DNA from: Sporolactobacillus kofuensis
Lineage (GTDB): Bacteria > Bacillota > Bacilli > Bacillales > Sporolactobacillaceae
Direction: 5' to 3'
Length of the DNA: 64,000 nucleotides
Assembly (NCBI RefSeq): GCF_024125425.1
Contig: NZ_JAMXWN010000003.1
Location: 205,049 to 269,048, forward strand
The translations under genes and the position numbers were made by a program. Under the pieces are notes generated by a model. The model saw nothing but the letters and a program-made list of their open reading frames with translations. It made no database searches and was not told the DNA's origin. This document shows positions 28,533-38,977 of this stretch, one piece after another. Positions within the stretch are counted from its first letter, which is position 1; the number at the start of each line of letters is the position of its first letter.

Positions 28533-29045
28533 TCAGAACGGCAAATCATCATCCGATATATCAATCGGTTTGCTGTCATTTGCGAAAGGATCATCGAAAG
28601 AAGGAGTGCCTTGGCTTTGACCTTGGCCATTGCTTTGGCGATTGGCCGGAGCATAACCGCCACGCTGATCTGATGGCGACGGTGCAGTTGACGCAAAGCT
28701 ACCACTGTCCGTGTTTCTTGAACCTTTAGGCTCAAGGAACTGTACACTGTCAGCAACAACTTCCGTAATATACACTCGACGACCTTCGTTATTTTCATAA
28801 CTGCGTGTCTGAATGCGGCCATCAACTCCGGCAAGATTTCCCTTTTGCAGGAAATTTGCTGCGTTTTCAGCCTGTCTTCTCCAGACAACAACCGGTATGA
28901 AGTCAGCATCTCGTTCACCCTGTTGGTTCGAAAATGGACGATTGACTGCGATCGTAAAACTTGTCACAGCAACACCATTCGGCGTGTACCTTAATTCAGG
29001 ATTTTTTGTCAGCCGGCCAACCAAAACAACGCGATTGATCATCAA
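28533..29045 (-). CDS. ssb: Single-stranded DNA-binding protein
   Basis: 170 residues: OB fold at about 2-107 ([18 protein letters not shown]), a Gln/Gly/Ser-rich linker and the acidic tail DDDLPF that docks replication and repair partners. The start is MM; the second Met is the family start. Middle gene of rpsF-ssb-rpsR. Confidence 0.98.
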   Translation of the reverse strand: MMINRVVLVGRLTKNPELRYTPNGVAVTSFTIAVNRPFSNQQGERDADFIPVVVWRRQAENAANFLQKGNLAGVDGRIQTRSYENNEGRRVYITEVVADSVQFLEPKGSRNTDSGSFASTAPSPSDQRGGYAPANRQSNGQGQSQGTPSFDDPFANDSKPIDISDDDLPF

Positions 29046-29072
29046 GACCAGTCCCCTTTCTTATTCAATCAA

Positions 29073-29378
29073 TTATTTCGCTTCTTCAGGCTTGCGTTCG
29101 TCTTGAATCGTCATGAAACGAAGCACGTCTTCATTGATCTTAACAAGACGATCAAATTCGTTGATGGCTTCGCTACCGGCGGTTACGTACAGAACGACAT
29201 AGACACCAGCATTCAAATCATTGATTTCATAGGCTAGGCGACGTTTGCCCATTTCCTTGACTTCATTGATTTCGGCGCCATTGTCCGTCAGAATAGAAGC
29301 CAGTTTTTCCTTAACGGCTTTTTCCTGTTCTTCTTCCAGATCCGGACGGAGAATGTACATAATTTCATATTTGCGCAC
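29073..29378 (-). CDS. rpsF: 30S ribosomal protein S6
   Basis: 101 residues from a GTG at 29378, 8 bases after GGGGAGG; a longer GTG at 29387 would overlap that site. [17 protein letters not shown] and RRLAYEIND are typical. In B. subtilis the operon is autoregulated by the S6:S18 pair; I did not identify that leader structure. Confidence 0.97.
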   Translation of the reverse strand: MRKYEIMYILRPDLEEEQEKAVKEKLASILTDNGAEINEVKEMGKRRLAYEINDLNAGVYVVLYVTAGSEAINEFDRLVKINEDVLRFMTIQDERKPEEAK

Positions 29379-29524
29379 GAGGTTCACCTCCCCTTGGACT
29401 AAGCGGCTCCAAAAATGGAGCAGAGAGCAATTTTACTCACTCATAGATCAATATCATAGCATAAATCGTTTAGTGGTTCAAGTTATTTTTGAATTAATGT
29501 ATGTGTTTCGTTTTTCTCGACTTG

Positions 29525-29580
29525 AGCTTTCGGTACTCGTTTGCTGCGGGCGATCCCGCAGACGTCTCGCACCACGGCTT
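29525..29580 (-). repeat. Dispersed 3' repeat, copy G (short form)
   Basis: On the minus strand: GTGCGAGACGTCTGCGGGAT followed by CGCCCGCAGCAAACGAG. CTGCGGG and CCCGCAG form a tight hairpin. It begins about a dozen bases after the ychF stop. Confidence 0.55.
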
Positions 29581-29591
29581 CCTAATCCCAA

Positions 29592-30692
29592 TCAAACGTT
29601 GAATCGGAAGTTAACAATGTCGCCATCCTGCATCACGTAATCTTTACCTTCTAGACGCAGTCGTCCCATTTCTTTTGCTGCGCTTTCCGATCCTGCAGCA
29701 ATAAGATCATCATAGGAGACAATTTCGGCACGAATAAACCCTCGTTCAAAATCCGAATGGATGATGCCTGCAGCCTGGGGAGCTTTCGTACCTTTTCTGT
29801 ATGTCCAGGCGCGTACTTCCTTTTCTCCTGCAGTAAAATAGGTTTCGAGTCCGAGTAAATCGTAGGATTTGGCGATCAAACGATCCAGGCCAGATGAATC
29901 CAGGCCCAGTTCCTCAAGAAATACTGCTTTTTCTTCTCCATCCAGTTCAGCAATTTCAGATTCAATACGTGCTGAGATGACAACAACTTCAGCACCGTCC
30001 TTTTCAGCGAATGCCTTGACCTCTTGAACAAACGGATTATCATCCGGATTCGCAACATCATCCTCTGAAGTATTGGCAACATAGAGCACCGGTTTTTTCG
30101 TTAGAAAATTAAATGGTTTAATTGCTAACTCCTCATCTTCAGTTAGGGAGACATGTCTTGCTGGTTTGCCCTCTTCAAATGCCTCTTTTAACTTTTGTAA
30201 CGCTGAAAACTCAACAATCGACGCCTTGTCTTTTTGCTTCGCCAACTTCTCAACACGATCAATCCGCTTATTGACCTGTTCCATATCTGCAAGTACCAGT
30301 TCTAGATTAATCGTTTCAATGTCATCAATCGGATCAATTTTCCCTGACACGTGTGTAATGTTCTTATCCTCAAAGCAACGTACAACGTGAGAAATTGCAT
30401 CAACTTGACGAATATTGGCAAGGAATTGATTTCCTAATCCCTCACCTTTGCTTGCGCCCTTTACAAGCCCTGCAATATCGGTAAATTCGAATGTTGTCGG
30501 GATTGTTTTCTTTGGGTGGTACATTTCAGTTAATTGATCGAGTCGTTTATCCGGCACACTGACAATACCGACATTAGGCTCAATGGTGCAGAATGGATAA
30601 TTTGCCATTTCTGCACCCGCTTGTGTAATTGCATTAAACAATGTCGATTTTCCAACATTGGGCAAACCAACAATTCCTGTTGTCAAACTCAT
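29592..30692 (-). CDS. ychF: Redox-regulated ATPase YchF (Obg family)
   Basis: 366 residues. G1 GLPNVGKST (8-16), switch I region NYPFCTIEPNVG, G3 DIAGLVKGAS and a TGS C-terminal domain (about 280-364). The G4 motif is altered (VANTSEDD region), as in YchF/OLA1 proteins, which prefer ATP to GTP. It associates with ribosomes. Confidence 0.97.
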   Translation of the reverse strand: MSLTTGIVGLPNVGKSTLFNAITQAGAEMANYPFCTIEPNVGIVSVPDKRLDQLTEMYHPKKTIPTTFEFTDIAGLVKGASKGEGLGNQFLANIRQVDAISHVVRCFEDKNITHVSGKIDPIDDIETINLELVLADMEQVNKRIDRVEKLAKQKDKASIVEFSALQKLKEAFEEGKPARHVSLTEDEELAIKPFNFLTKKPVLYVANTSEDDVANPDDNPFVQEVKAFAEKDGAEVVVISARIESEIAELDGEEKAVFLEELGLDSSGLDRLIAKSYDLLGLETYFTAGEKEVRAWTYRKGTKAPQAAGIIHSDFERGFIRAEIVSYDDLIAAGSESAAKEMGRLRLEGKDYVMQDGDIVNFRFNV

Positions 30693-30784
30693 TTCTGCTT
30701 CAGCTCCCTGGGTTCCTCTTCCAATGCTTTTCCCATCACTATTCGTTACTTGTACGATCGTTCATATCACCGCTACATGGCGAC

Positions 30785-31003
30785 TTATTCACCATTTTCA
30801 GCATCCGACCCGTGTTCAAGAATTTTCTTGATCTTCCGTTGAAATTCACTCCTCGGCATCAGAACGCTGTGACTACAACCGAGACACTTAATGCGGATAT
30901 CCGCGCCCATACGAATGATTTTCCATTTATTTTCACCACATGGATGAGCTTTCTTCATCTCAACAACATCATTCAAATCAAAGTGGATACGGGGATTAGA
31001 CAT
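30785..31003 (-). CDS. yyzM: DUF951 protein, YyzM-like
   Basis: 72 residues with the DUF951 core: HFDLNDVVEMKKAHPCG, then GADIRIKCLGCSHSV with CxxC. The C-x2-C pair and His suggest a small nucleic-acid or metal-binding domain. It is adjacent to ychF as in Bacillus. Function unknown. Confidence 0.9.
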   Translation of the reverse strand: MSNPRIHFDLNDVVEMKKAHPCGENKWKIIRMGADIRIKCLGCSHSVLMPRSEFQRKIKKILEHGSDAENGE

Positions 31004-31064
31004 CGTCTTTCCTCCTTAGTGGCGCATGTGTTGCGTGTACATGTAATTCTTAATCACACTTTTA

Positions 31065-32447
31065 TTAGAATGCAATTTTTTCTTTAATAAACGCAGAAAG
31101 TTCACTGATCGGCAGTCGCACTTGATCCATCGTATCACGATCTCTAACAGTGACTTTACCATCTTCCTTAGAATCAAAGTCATAGGTGATGCAGAACGGT
31201 GTTCCGATCTCATCCTGTCGGCGATAACGTTTGCCAATTGATCCTGTTTCATCAAAGTCAACCATATAATCCTTGGCCAGTTCTTGGTAAATAGCCATTG
31301 CCTCTTCACTCAACTTCTTCGACAGTGGAAGAATACTTGCTTTATATGGTGCGAGTGCTGGATGAAAATGAAGTACGGTACGTGTATCTTTTTCGCTAAT
31401 CTCTTGCTCCTCAAAGGCATCTGCAAGAAAAGCAAGTGTCACACGGTCGGCGCCTAATGATGGTTCAATGACATAAGGAATATAGCGTTCATTATTATTT
31501 TGATCAATGTATTGAAGATCTTGGCCGGATACTTCCATATGACGGCGCAAATCATAATCTGTACGTGAGGAGAGACTCGATAATTCGCCCCAACCAAATG
31601 GGAATAGATATTCAATGTCGGTCGTTGCATTACTGTAATGCGGGAGTTCTTCCTTTTCATGATCGCGCAAACGCAAATTTTCTTCTTTTACATTTAAGGA
31701 TTTTAACCATTCATAGCCAAATGTGCGCCAATATTGGAACCATTTCTCATCGTCACCTGGCTTGCAGAAGAACTCCAATTCCAGTTGTTCAAACTCTCTT
31801 GTTCTGAATGTAAAGTTTCCTGGCGTAATTTCATTTCTGAACGATTTACCAACCTGGCCAATACCAAATGGAATCTTCTTGCGCATCGTACGCTGCACAT
31901 TCTTAAAATTAACGAAAATACCTTGTGCCGTTTCAGGGCGAAGATAAATCTCATCCTTCGCTGTTTCAGTTACTCCTTGATACGTCTTGAACATCAAGTT
32001 GAACTGACGAATGGATGTGAAATCATGTTCACCACATTCCGGACATGAAATATGATGTGATTCAATCAGTTGTTCCATCGTTTCAAAATTTAATCCATCA
32101 ACCGGTCCCGGAAGTTCAGTCTGAGGAATATTGCTTTCAATGAGTTTATCTGCACGAAAACGAGAGTTACACTTTTTGCAGTCAATCATTGGATCGTTAA
32201 AATTTGTAATATGTCCGGAAGCTTCCCAAGTCTTCGGATTCATAAGAATAGCTGCATCAAGGCCCACATTATAAGGCGATTCCTGAACAAATTTCTTCCA
32301 CCATGCTTTTTTTACATTATTCTTTAGTTCTACACCGATTGGGCCGTAATCCCATGTGTTCGCAAGCCCACCATAGATTTCTGATCCTGGAAAGATAAAG
32401 CCTCGCTGCTTCGCTAGATTTACAATTTGCTCCATTGTTTTACTCAT
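31065..32447 (-). CDS. glyS: Glycyl-tRNA synthetase, single-chain class II
   Basis: 460 residues from the ATG at 32447, which follows AAAGGAG by 9 bases; a longer frame runs back into the T-box. Class II motifs: [10 protein letters not shown] near the N-terminus, [18 protein letters not shown] and [10 protein letters not shown] zinc-like site C-x2-C appears at CKKCNSRF and CPECGEHD. This is the eukaryote/archaea-like alpha2 enzyme (GRS1 type), not the GlyQ/GlyS heterotetramer. The leader holds a glycine T-box. Confidence 0.97.
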   Translation of the reverse strand: MSKTMEQIVNLAKQRGFIFPGSEIYGGLANTWDYGPIGVELKNNVKKAWWKKFVQESPYNVGLDAAILMNPKTWEASGHITNFNDPMIDCKKCNSRFRADKLIESNIPQTELPGPVDGLNFETMEQLIESHHISCPECGEHDFTSIRQFNLMFKTYQGVTETAKDEIYLRPETAQGIFVNFKNVQRTMRKKIPFGIGQVGKSFRNEITPGNFTFRTREFEQLELEFFCKPGDDEKWFQYWRTFGYEWLKSLNVKEENLRLRDHEKEELPHYSNATTDIEYLFPFGWGELSSLSSRTDYDLRRHMEVSGQDLQYIDQNNNERYIPYVIEPSLGADRVTLAFLADAFEEQEISEKDTRTVLHFHPALAPYKASILPLSKKLSEEAMAIYQELAKDYMVDFDETGSIGKRYRRQDEIGTPFCITYDFDSKEDGKVTVRDRDTMDQVRLPISELSAFIKEKIAF

Positions 32448-32459
32448 CTGCAATGACTC

Positions 32460-32700
32460 CTTTATCGAAATAAAATAAGCTTTCATCCTTAGGCTCTTGC
32501 CTAGGGACGAAAGCTTTAGTATGCTCACGCGGTTCCACCCTAATTGGTACAGATCACTGTACCCACTTTAGTACGCTGTGGCTCTGGAATGCCTTCCTCA
32601 AATGCTGCAATCAGGCTCTCACTATCCCCGAATCGCTACCTGCAGCTACAATGAGTACTCCTTTCCATCATTGCCTACCTATAAATAGTTCCTGCTTATT
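32460..32700 (-). ncRNA. T-box riboswitch, glycine (GGC specifier)
   Basis: The minus-strand leader of glyS contains the T-box sequence AGGGTGGAACCGCG (32528-32541), complementary to the tRNA acceptor end. The terminator stem is formed by AAGCTTTC (32477-32484) and GAAAGCTT (32509-32516) with ATTTTATTT after it. In stem I the context GGAAGGCATTCC places a GGC codon at 32591-32593, a glycine specifier. Uncharged tRNA-Gly would stabilise the antiterminator and allow glyS transcription. The bases up to 32838 contain nothing else I recognise. Confidence 0.92.
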
Positions 32701-32838
32701 TTCTGATACATAGTATATCCTATTTCTAGTAAAAAAGACAGATTTTTAATTAAGTCTACACAAAATCTTTTCTATCCCTTGCCTGTATAAAAAATTCGTT
32801 TTCCTCATATACTGTTTGTAGTTTGGAGGCGCGAATCT

Positions 32839-33444
32839 ATGAATCTAAAAGTTGATCGAACGCAAGAACAACGGTTGGGAACACCGATTCACTATCAAGA
32901 TCACAGTAGACATCATTCACTCGTTCAAGCCATTCGTCGACTATTGCCTGAGATGAACACAGCACCCATAGTCGTTGTTTGCATTGGAACAGATCGTTCC
33001 ACTGGGGATGCCTTAGGTCCACTCGTTGGTTCCTATCTTGAAGGTCGCCATTTACCTGATACTTATATTTATGGAACGCTTGAAAAGCCGGTACACGCGG
33101 TCAATTTAAATGAAACCATCGCATTGATTCACGCTTCCTATAAAGATCCTTTTATTATTGGTATTGATGCTTGTCTTGGCAAGCAGCAAAATATTGGGAA
33201 TATTACCGTTTCTGAAGGTCCTGTATTTCCTGGTGCAGGTGTAAAAAAACAGCTGGTTCCTGTTGGCGATATCAACATTACAGGGGTCGTCAATATTAGT
33301 GGATTCATGGAGTACTCTGTCCTTCAAAATACACGGCTTAACCTTGTCATGAATTTATCACGGGTGATCGGTCAAAGTCTCAGTCTGGCTCTCGTTTCAA
33401 GGAAACGTAGCCGTTTTCTTTCAAAACTCTTACTGATGGATTAA
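32839..33444 (+). CDS. yyaC: YyaC-like sporulation protein (DUF1256)
   Basis: 201 residues with the DUF1256 core VVCIGTDRSTGDALGPLVG and IGIDACLGK, related in fold to the hydrogenase maturation/GPR-type peptidases. In B. subtilis yyaC is expressed in sporulating cells. GGAGGCG stands 8 bases before the ATG. It marks the organism as a spore former and faces the spo0J gene convergently. Confidence 0.93.
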   Translation: MNLKVDRTQEQRLGTPIHYQDHSRHHSLVQAIRRLLPEMNTAPIVVVCIGTDRSTGDALGPLVGSYLEGRHLPDTYIYGTLEKPVHAVNLNETIALIHASYKDPFIIGIDACLGKQQNIGNITVSEGPVFPGAGVKKQLVPVGDINITGVVNISGFMEYSVLQNTRLNLVMNLSRVIGQSLSLALVSRKRSRFLSKLLLMD

Positions 33445-33461
33445 ACGTTCATGATGCCTGA

Positions 33462-33593
33462 TTTTGATGATGCGTCAGTTGCTCGCATCAGCTAGGACAG
33501 CCGCTGGGACTCACTTGGCTCGCGACTTCCGCAGAAGTCTCGTACCTATGCATTTGGTTCATAACCTCTTGCTTTTGAAAGCATATACTTTCT
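33462..33593 (-). repeat. Dispersed 3' repeat, copy B
   Basis: On the minus strand it is very similar to copy A (54181-54343): both begin AAGTATATGCTTT, continue GGTTATGAAC, TAGGT.CGAGACT, TCGCGAGCCAAGTGA, and end GCGGCTGTC.TAGCTGATG. B lacks about 40 bases of the middle of A. It lies 3' of spo0J, in the convergent gap with yyaC. Confidence 0.75.
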
Positions 33594-33615
33594 TTACTGT
33601 AAAAAAAGGCCGGCA

Positions 33616-34476
33616 TCATAGCCGCCCTTCCATGATTTCAATTAACCGATATAAATCTTCCGACGAATAGTAGTCAAGCTCAATCTTTCCTTTTCCTTTG
33701 TTTACACCTGGCTTTATCTTTACAGAAGTACCGTATCTTTCACGCAAGCTATACACTCGATCTTTTAATTCAGGCGACATCACCCATTGTTTCTTATTGG
33801 ATGTTTCACGTGGAACATTATTGTTAAGCTTCTGAATCAATGTCTCAAGTTGGCGAACATTCATTTGTTCCTTTAATACCTTATTAACCACAAGTGGCAT
33901 TTGTTTCTTATCTTTTAACCCTAACAGTGCACGTCCATGCCCCATCGATAGTTTTCCTTGTTCAATAAGTGCAGTGACTTTTGAATCCAGTTGAAGTAAT
34001 CGCAGATGATTCGTAATATGTGGCCTACTCTTGCCTAACTTTTTTGCAAGTTCTTCTTGAGTCATGTGTAAACCCTTCATCAGCTTCTTATACGCAACGG
34101 CTTCATCAATTGGATTCAAATTTTCACGTTGAAGATTCTCGATTAACGCGATCTGCATCATTTCTTCATCAGAAAGTTCTTTGATCACAACAGGAACCGT
34201 GGTCAGATCAGTTTGCTTCGCTGCCCGAAATCGACGTTCACCAGCTACGATATCATAGCCCTTAATACTTTTTCGTACGATAAGCGGTTGGATGATTCCG
34301 TGCGCACGAATTGATGTGGCGAGTTCTTCCAATCCTTGTTCATCAAACTTTTTTCTCGGTTGATAGGGATTTGGGCGCAAATCAGTCAGCTTCACATGTT
34401 CAACAGCGTTATCCAGTTCTTCAGTAAATGCTGTAGGAAAAAAAGCATTTAACCCTTTCCCCAACGCTTTAGTCAT
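33616..34476 (-). CDS. spo0J: Chromosome partitioning protein ParB/Spo0J
   Basis: 286 residues. The CTPase/clamp domain has NPYQPRKKFDEQGLEELA and GERRFRAAKQT; the helix-turn-helix that reads parS is TQEELAKKLGKSRPHITNHL (about 145-165); a C-terminal dimer domain ends the protein. It loads on parS, spreads as a CTP-dependent clamp and recruits SMC. An exact parS lies within the gene itself. It overlaps soj by 8 bases. Confidence 0.97.
   Translation of the reverse strand: MTKALGKGLNAFFPTAFTEELDNAVEHVKLTDLRPNPYQPRKKFDEQGLEELATSIRAHGIIQPLIVRKSIKGYDIVAGERRFRAAKQTDLTTVPVVIKELSDEEMMQIALIENLQRENLNPIDEAVAYKKLMKGLHMTQEELAKKLGKSRPHITNHLRLLQLDSKVTALIEQGKLSMGHGRALLGLKDKKQMPLVVNKVLKEQMNVRQLETLIQKLNNNVPRETSNKKQWVMSPELKDRVYSLRERYGTSVKIKPGVNKGKGKIELDYYSSEDLYRLIEIMEGRL
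33802..33817 (-). promoter_or_regulatory. parS site inside spo0J
   Basis: TGTTTCACGTGGAACA is the exact reverse complement of the consensus TGTTCCACGTGAAACA. B. subtilis also has a parS inside spo0J. Confidence 0.95.
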
Positions 34477-35230
34477 TCGTGATCACTTCCTTTGCGAAAT
34501 CAAGATAAACCTCAGCACCTTTGGACCTGGAATCATAGATGATAATCGGTTGTCCATGGCTTGGTGCTTCGCTTAAACGAACGTTTCGAGGAATGATGGT
34601 TTTAAATACCCGATCTTGAAAATATTTTTTCACCTCTTGGATCACCTGTAGGCCAAGATTTGTTCGTGCATCAAGCATCGTCAATAAGACACCCTCAATA
34701 GCTAAATGGTGATTTAAATGCTTTTGAACAAGTCGGACCGTATTGAGCAACTGGCTTAGTCCTTCAAGGGCATAGTACTCACACTGAACAGGTATGATAA
34801 CCGCATCTGCCGCAGTTAATGCATTAATTGTTAAAAGTCCCAGTGATGGAGGACAATCTATGATTATATAATCATATGTATCTTTTATTTTTTCCAAGGC
34901 GCGTTTCAATCGAACTTCTCTTGAAATCGTTGACACTAGTTCAATTTCAGCACCTGCTAGTTGAATTGCTGATGGGACAACATCAAGATTTTCAATTGCT
35001 GAACGATGAATGACCTTTGAGATCTCAACTTCGTCCACGAGAACATCATAGACGCACTCATCTACCTCACCTTTGTCCACACCAGAACCGCTTGTCGCAT
35101 TTCCTTGTGGATCAACATCGACTAATAAAACTTTACAGCCCAGTGACGCCATACATGCACTGAGGTTCACTGCGGTTGTTGTCTTGCCGACCCCACCCTT
35201 TTGGTTTGCGACTGCTAATGTCTTGCTCAC
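34469..35230 (-). CDS. soj: Chromosome partitioning ATPase ParA/Soj
   Basis: 253 residues from a GTG at 35230 behind AGGTGG. The deviant Walker A KGGVGKTTTAVNL is at the N-terminus, Walker A' is VDVDPQGNAT and Walker B is IIIDCPPSLG. Soj cycles with Spo0J and also controls DnaA activity in B. subtilis. soj-spo0J are one operon. Confidence 0.97.
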   Translation of the reverse strand: MSKTLAVANQKGGVGKTTTAVNLSACMASLGCKVLLVDVDPQGNATSGSGVDKGEVDECVYDVLVDEVEISKVIHRSAIENLDVVPSAIQLAGAEIELVSTISREVRLKRALEKIKDTYDYIIIDCPPSLGLLTINALTAADAVIIPVQCEYYALEGLSQLLNTVRLVQKHLNHHLAIEGVLLTMLDARTNLGLQVIQEVKKYFQDRVFKTIIPRNVRLSEAPSHGQPIIIYDSRSKGAEVYLDFAKEVITND

Positions 35231-35319
35231 ACTTCCACCTACTCTCAATCTTCAATCGCTATAGTCCATTTTAGCATGAATTGATTGGAACAGGACATTG
35301 TAACTTTAATTTAAAAACA

Positions 35320-35346
35320 AAAAAAAGAACCATCATCGATGGTTTC
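35320..35346 (-). terminator. Intrinsic terminator of noc
   Basis: GAACCATC (35327-35334) pairs with GATGGTTTC (35338-35346); on the minus strand TTTTTTTTG follows. Confidence 0.8.
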
Positions 35347-35361
35347 AGTTTTTTGTTCGTG

Positions 35362-36216
35362 TTATTTATGCTTTGGAATACGGATCGTGAACTGATAATA
35401 GTCGCCCATATCTTCTTCGTTTGTATCAATATCAAGCCCGGAATCAGTAACCATATGAACCGATTGCCTTATGGTATTTACCGCAATGCGCGTATCTCTG
35501 CTTAATGAGAAGCGTCTTGCTTTTTTCGTCTCTTCTGTCTTTTCTTCCTTGCTTTTTTCTAGACAGCGTCTTACACGATTTTCTGTTTGCTTTACATTTA
35601 GTTGTTTCTCAATAATTTCAGTAAGCAATTTCTCCTGAAGATCAGGATCCTTAAGAATAATGAGTGCTCGAGCATGCCGTTCTGTAATTTTCTTTTCAAG
35701 AATGGCACTTTGTACGGAGGTTGGTAATTTTAGCAGTCGAAGTTTATTCGCAATTGTTGACTGCCCTTTCCCTAGTTTTTCAGCCAGGCTTTCCTGCGTC
35801 AATCCATGGATATCAATCAGTCGCTCATAGGCCATTGCTTCTTCAATAGCTGTTAATTCTTCGCGTTGTAAATTCTCGATCAAGGCGATTGATGCAGACT
35901 GATCATCGTCTAGTGGTTTAATAATTGCCGGAATGGTTTTCCATCCTAAAATAGAAACCGCACGCCAACGACGTTCACCGGCAATGATTTCATACTTGTC
36001 CCCTAGTGGTCTGAGTACAATGGGTTGAATAACCCCGTGCTCATCAATCGTTGCAGCCAATTCTTGGAGCTTTTCTTCATCGAATACGGATCGTGGTTGA
36101 TATTGATTAGGTGTAATTAATGAAACGTCAATTTCCTGAACCCGACCCAGTTCAACATCCTGTGCGGCTGCTGCTTCCTCACCATGATTAAATATTTTTG
36201 AAAAATGATTTTTCAT
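35362..36216 (-). CDS. noc: Nucleoid occlusion protein Noc
   Basis: 284 residues, a ParB paralogue: [32 protein letters not shown] and the helix-turn-helix [20 protein letters not shown]. The N-terminus ([13 protein letters not shown]) resembles the amphipathic membrane-binding helix of Noc. It binds NBS sites across the chromosome and blocks septation over the nucleoid. Placement between soj and rsmG matches B. subtilis. No clear NBS (ATTTCCCGGGAAAT) was seen in this window. Confidence 0.95.
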   Translation of the reverse strand: MKNHFSKIFNHGEEAAAAQDVELGRVQEIDVSLITPNQYQPRSVFDEEKLQELAATIDEHGVIQPIVLRPLGDKYEIIAGERRWRAVSILGWKTIPAIIKPLDDDQSASIALIENLQREELTAIEEAMAYERLIDIHGLTQESLAEKLGKGQSTIANKLRLLKLPTSVQSAILEKKITERHARALIILKDPDLQEKLLTEIIEKQLNVKQTENRVRRCLEKSKEEKTEETKKARRFSLSRDTRIAVNTIRQSVHMVTDSGLDIDTNEEDMGDYYQFTIRIPKHK

Positions 36217-36284
36217 GTTCGCGCCACCACCTTTTACTCTCTGCCTTGTTATATTCTCCTAACAACTCGTGATTCCTTCCATAA

Positions 36285-36300
36285 TGTTCCACGTGAAACA
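36285..36300 (+). promoter_or_regulatory. parS site between noc and rsmG
   Basis: TGTTCCACGTGAAACA matches the 16-base consensus exactly. It ends one base before the rsmG stop codon, in the noc upstream region. Confidence 0.96.
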
Positions 36301-36301
36301 C

Positions 36302-37009
36302 TTAGAGAGGATTTTTCGCTGGAACTCCTGGCTTTCTTGGATATTTACCTGGAGTGGATGATGTTTTATTAATGCACACCAAGACCCTTTTCCCGGATTC
36401 TTCTGGAAGATCCAAAGCAACGGATTGACCAAACGTTCCACCCAGTTGATGAATCGCATGATCCGCTTGCTGTACTTCATCTTCTGCATTCATACCTTTC
36501 AATGCAATAAATGAACCGCCTTGCCGAACGAGCGGCAAACAGTATTCAGTAAGCACGGACAACTTTGCGACAGCTCGCGCCGTAACAAGATCAAATTGTT
36601 CACGCATGTCGGACTTATGTGCAAATGTCTCGGCCCGATCGTGGCAAAGTGTGACATGATCCAAAGCTAAGCTGTCAACCACAGTCTGTAAAAAAGCCAA
36701 TCTCTTCTTCAACGAATCAACGATTGTCAGTTTTAATTCAGGAAAGAGTATTTTGAGTGGTATACCTGGAAAACCAGCACCAGAGCCAACATCGCAGAGT
36801 GTCCGTATGTCACGGAAAGAAAAATAGAAAACCGGTGTCAGGGAATCAAAGAAATGTTTGATCGCTACTTCCTTTTCATCCGTTATTGCGGTCAAATTCA
36901 TTTTCTCGTTCCACTCAATCAGCAACTCAAAATATCGCTGAAATTGCTGGCTTTGCACTGCACTTAACTGTATCTCATTATCCTGTAATAATTCTTCAAG
37001 TAATTTCAT
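36302..37009 (-). CDS. rsmG: 16S rRNA (guanine-527-N7)-methyltransferase RsmG
   Basis: 235 residues from the ATG at 37009 with GGGAGG 5 bases before it. The SAM-binding motif DVGSGAGFPGIPLKI and NLTAITD are typical of GidB. It makes m7G527 in 16S rRNA; loss gives low-level streptomycin resistance. Downstream of mnmG by 20 bases, same operon. Confidence 0.96.
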   Translation of the reverse strand: MKLLEELLQDNEIQLSAVQSQQFQRYFELLIEWNEKMNLTAITDEKEVAIKHFFDSLTPVFYFSFRDIRTLCDVGSGAGFPGIPLKILFPELKLTIVDSLKKRLAFLQTVVDSLALDHVTLCHDRAETFAHKSDMREQFDLVTARAVAKLSVLTEYCLPLVRQGGSFIALKGMNAEDEVQQADHAIHQLGGTFGQSVALDLPEESGKRVLVCINKTSSTPGKYPRKPGVPAKNPL

Positions 37010-37029
37010 AATTGCCTCCCGCTTGATCA

Positions 37030-38919
37030 TCAACCCGTTCTTCTAGCTAGTTTACCCTCTTCCAAATAAACAAGCAGAATGGCGATATCACTCGGATTGA
37101 CACCTGAAACTCTCGAAGCTTGGCCTACAGAGATTGGGCGTACATCCGTGAGCTTCTGTCTTGCTTCCGTTGCAATGCCATCAATTTTACTGTAATCCAA
37201 GTCCTGAGGGATTTTTTTCTTTTCCATTCGCTTCATCTTCTCAACCTGCTGAAGCTGCTTGTTAATATAGCCCTCATATTTTACTTGAATTTCCACTTGT
37301 TCACCGACTTCTACAGGAATCGATCCATGCTCCGGAAGTAGACTTGCGACATCTTGATAGGACAGCTCAGGCCGTTTCAACAATTGCTCTGCCTTCATTG
37401 GTTCCCTAAGTAGCGCAGCATCTTTCGATTTCATTAATGCATCCACTGATTCTGATGGCTTGATTGTTGTCACAGCAAAATATTGCCGTTCTTGTTCAAT
37501 TAAATGCTTTTTCGCAAGAAATCGTTCATAGCGTTCATCGGGAATCAGGCCAATTTGATGCCCAATCTCGGTCAAACGAAGATCAGCATTGTCATGGCGC
37601 AGAAGCAATCGATATTCAGCACGTGAAGTTAACAACCGGTAAGGTTCCTTCGTTCCTTTAGTCACTAGGTCATCGATAAGAACACCAATATATGCCTCAG
37701 ATCGGTCAAGAATCAATGGCTCTTTGCCAAGTGCCTTTCTTGCCGCATTAATGCCTCCCATCAAGCCTTGCCCTGCCGCCTCTTCATATCCTGATGTGCC
37801 ATTAATTTGGCCGGCTGTAAAGAGGCCACTGATTTTCTTTGTTTCAAGAGATGGCCATAATTGTGTTGGCACAACCGCATCATATTCAATGGCATAACCA
37901 GGGCGCATCATCTCTGCATGCTCCAAACCTGGAATTGTTGCAAGCATCTTTCTTTGCACCTCTTCAGGCATGCTCGTCGATAAGCCGTCTACATAGACTT
38001 CTTTTGTTGCTTTGCCTTCAGGTTCAAGAAAAAGTTGATGCCGGTTTTTGTCATTGAACCGAACAATTTTCGTTTCAATTGATGGACAATACCGCGGACC
38101 AGTCCCTACAATCGCACCTGAAAAAATAGGTGATCTGTCCAAATTCTCTTGGATGATTTTATGCGTCTCCAAATTTGTATAAGTCAGCCAGCATGGAATT
38201 TGATCTTTAATAAATTCCTTTGTGTCGTAGGAAAATGCAAGTGGCGCGTCATCGCCCGGCTGAATTTCCGTCTTCGAATAGTCCACTGTGCGCCCGTTTA
38301 CACGGGGCGGCGTACCCGTTTTGAAGCGTACGAGATCAAAGCCAAGCGCCTTAAGGTGATCCGACAATTTTACTGAAGCCTGCATATTATTCGGACCACT
38401 TTCATATTGCAGTTCACCGATAATAATCTTTCCTTTAAGGTAGACACCGGTGGTCAAGACAACGGATTTAGCATAATATGCAGCACCTGTTGCCACAACG
38501 ACACCTTTGCATACACCCTCTTCAACGATCAGATGGTCTACCATACCCTGCCTCAACGTCAGATTTTCTGTTTCCTCAATCGTCTCCTTCATCGCACGCT
38601 GATAAAGTTGTTTATCTGCTTGTGCGCGAAGTGCGCGGACAGCCGGACCCTTCCTCGTATTAAGCATCCTCATCTGAATGTACGTTTTATCTATGTTATG
38701 GCCCATCTCACCGCCTAGCGCATCGATTTCCCGAACCACAACGCCCTTGGCCGGCCCACCCACGGATGGGTTACAAGGCATGAAGGCTACCCCTTCAAGG
38801 CTGATCGTCAGCATTAACGTTTTGGCACCCATACGTGCCGCAGCAAGTCCCGCTTCAACACCGGCATGTCCGGCACCAACAACAATCACATCATAAGTAC
38901 CGGCATTGTATGATTTCAT
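37030..38919 (-). CDS. mnmG: tRNA uridine-34 modification enzyme MnmG (GidA)
   Basis: 629 residues from the ATG at 38919 (AGGAAGG 7 bases before). FAD-binding [17 protein letters not shown] near the N-terminus, the [12 protein letters not shown] motif, a NAD-binding insertion and a helical C-terminal domain. With MnmE it installs cmnm5U at the wobble position of several tRNAs, using FAD and methylene-THF. mnmE is immediately upstream. Confidence 0.97.
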   Translation of the reverse strand: MKSYNAGTYDVIVVGAGHAGVEAGLAAARMGAKTLMLTISLEGVAFMPCNPSVGGPAKGVVVREIDALGGEMGHNIDKTYIQMRMLNTRKGPAVRALRAQADKQLYQRAMKETIEETENLTLRQGMVDHLIVEEGVCKGVVVATGAAYYAKSVVLTTGVYLKGKIIIGELQYESGPNNMQASVKLSDHLKALGFDLVRFKTGTPPRVNGRTVDYSKTEIQPGDDAPLAFSYDTKEFIKDQIPCWLTYTNLETHKIIQENLDRSPIFSGAIVGTGPRYCPSIETKIVRFNDKNRHQLFLEPEGKATKEVYVDGLSTSMPEEVQRKMLATIPGLEHAEMMRPGYAIEYDAVVPTQLWPSLETKKISGLFTAGQINGTSGYEEAAGQGLMGGINAARKALGKEPLILDRSEAYIGVLIDDLVTKGTKEPYRLLTSRAEYRLLLRHDNADLRLTEIGHQIGLIPDERYERFLAKKHLIEQERQYFAVTTIKPSESVDALMKSKDAALLREPMKAEQLLKRPELSYQDVASLLPEHGSIPVEVGEQVEIQVKYEGYINKQLQQVEKMKRMEKKKIPQDLDYSKIDGIATEARQKLTDVRPISVGQASRVSGVNPSDIAILLVYLEEGKLARRTG

Positions 38920-38977
38920 TTCTAATCCTTCCTTTCTGTTCATTGAGTATTCCTCTATAGTCAAACTGCCGAGCAGT

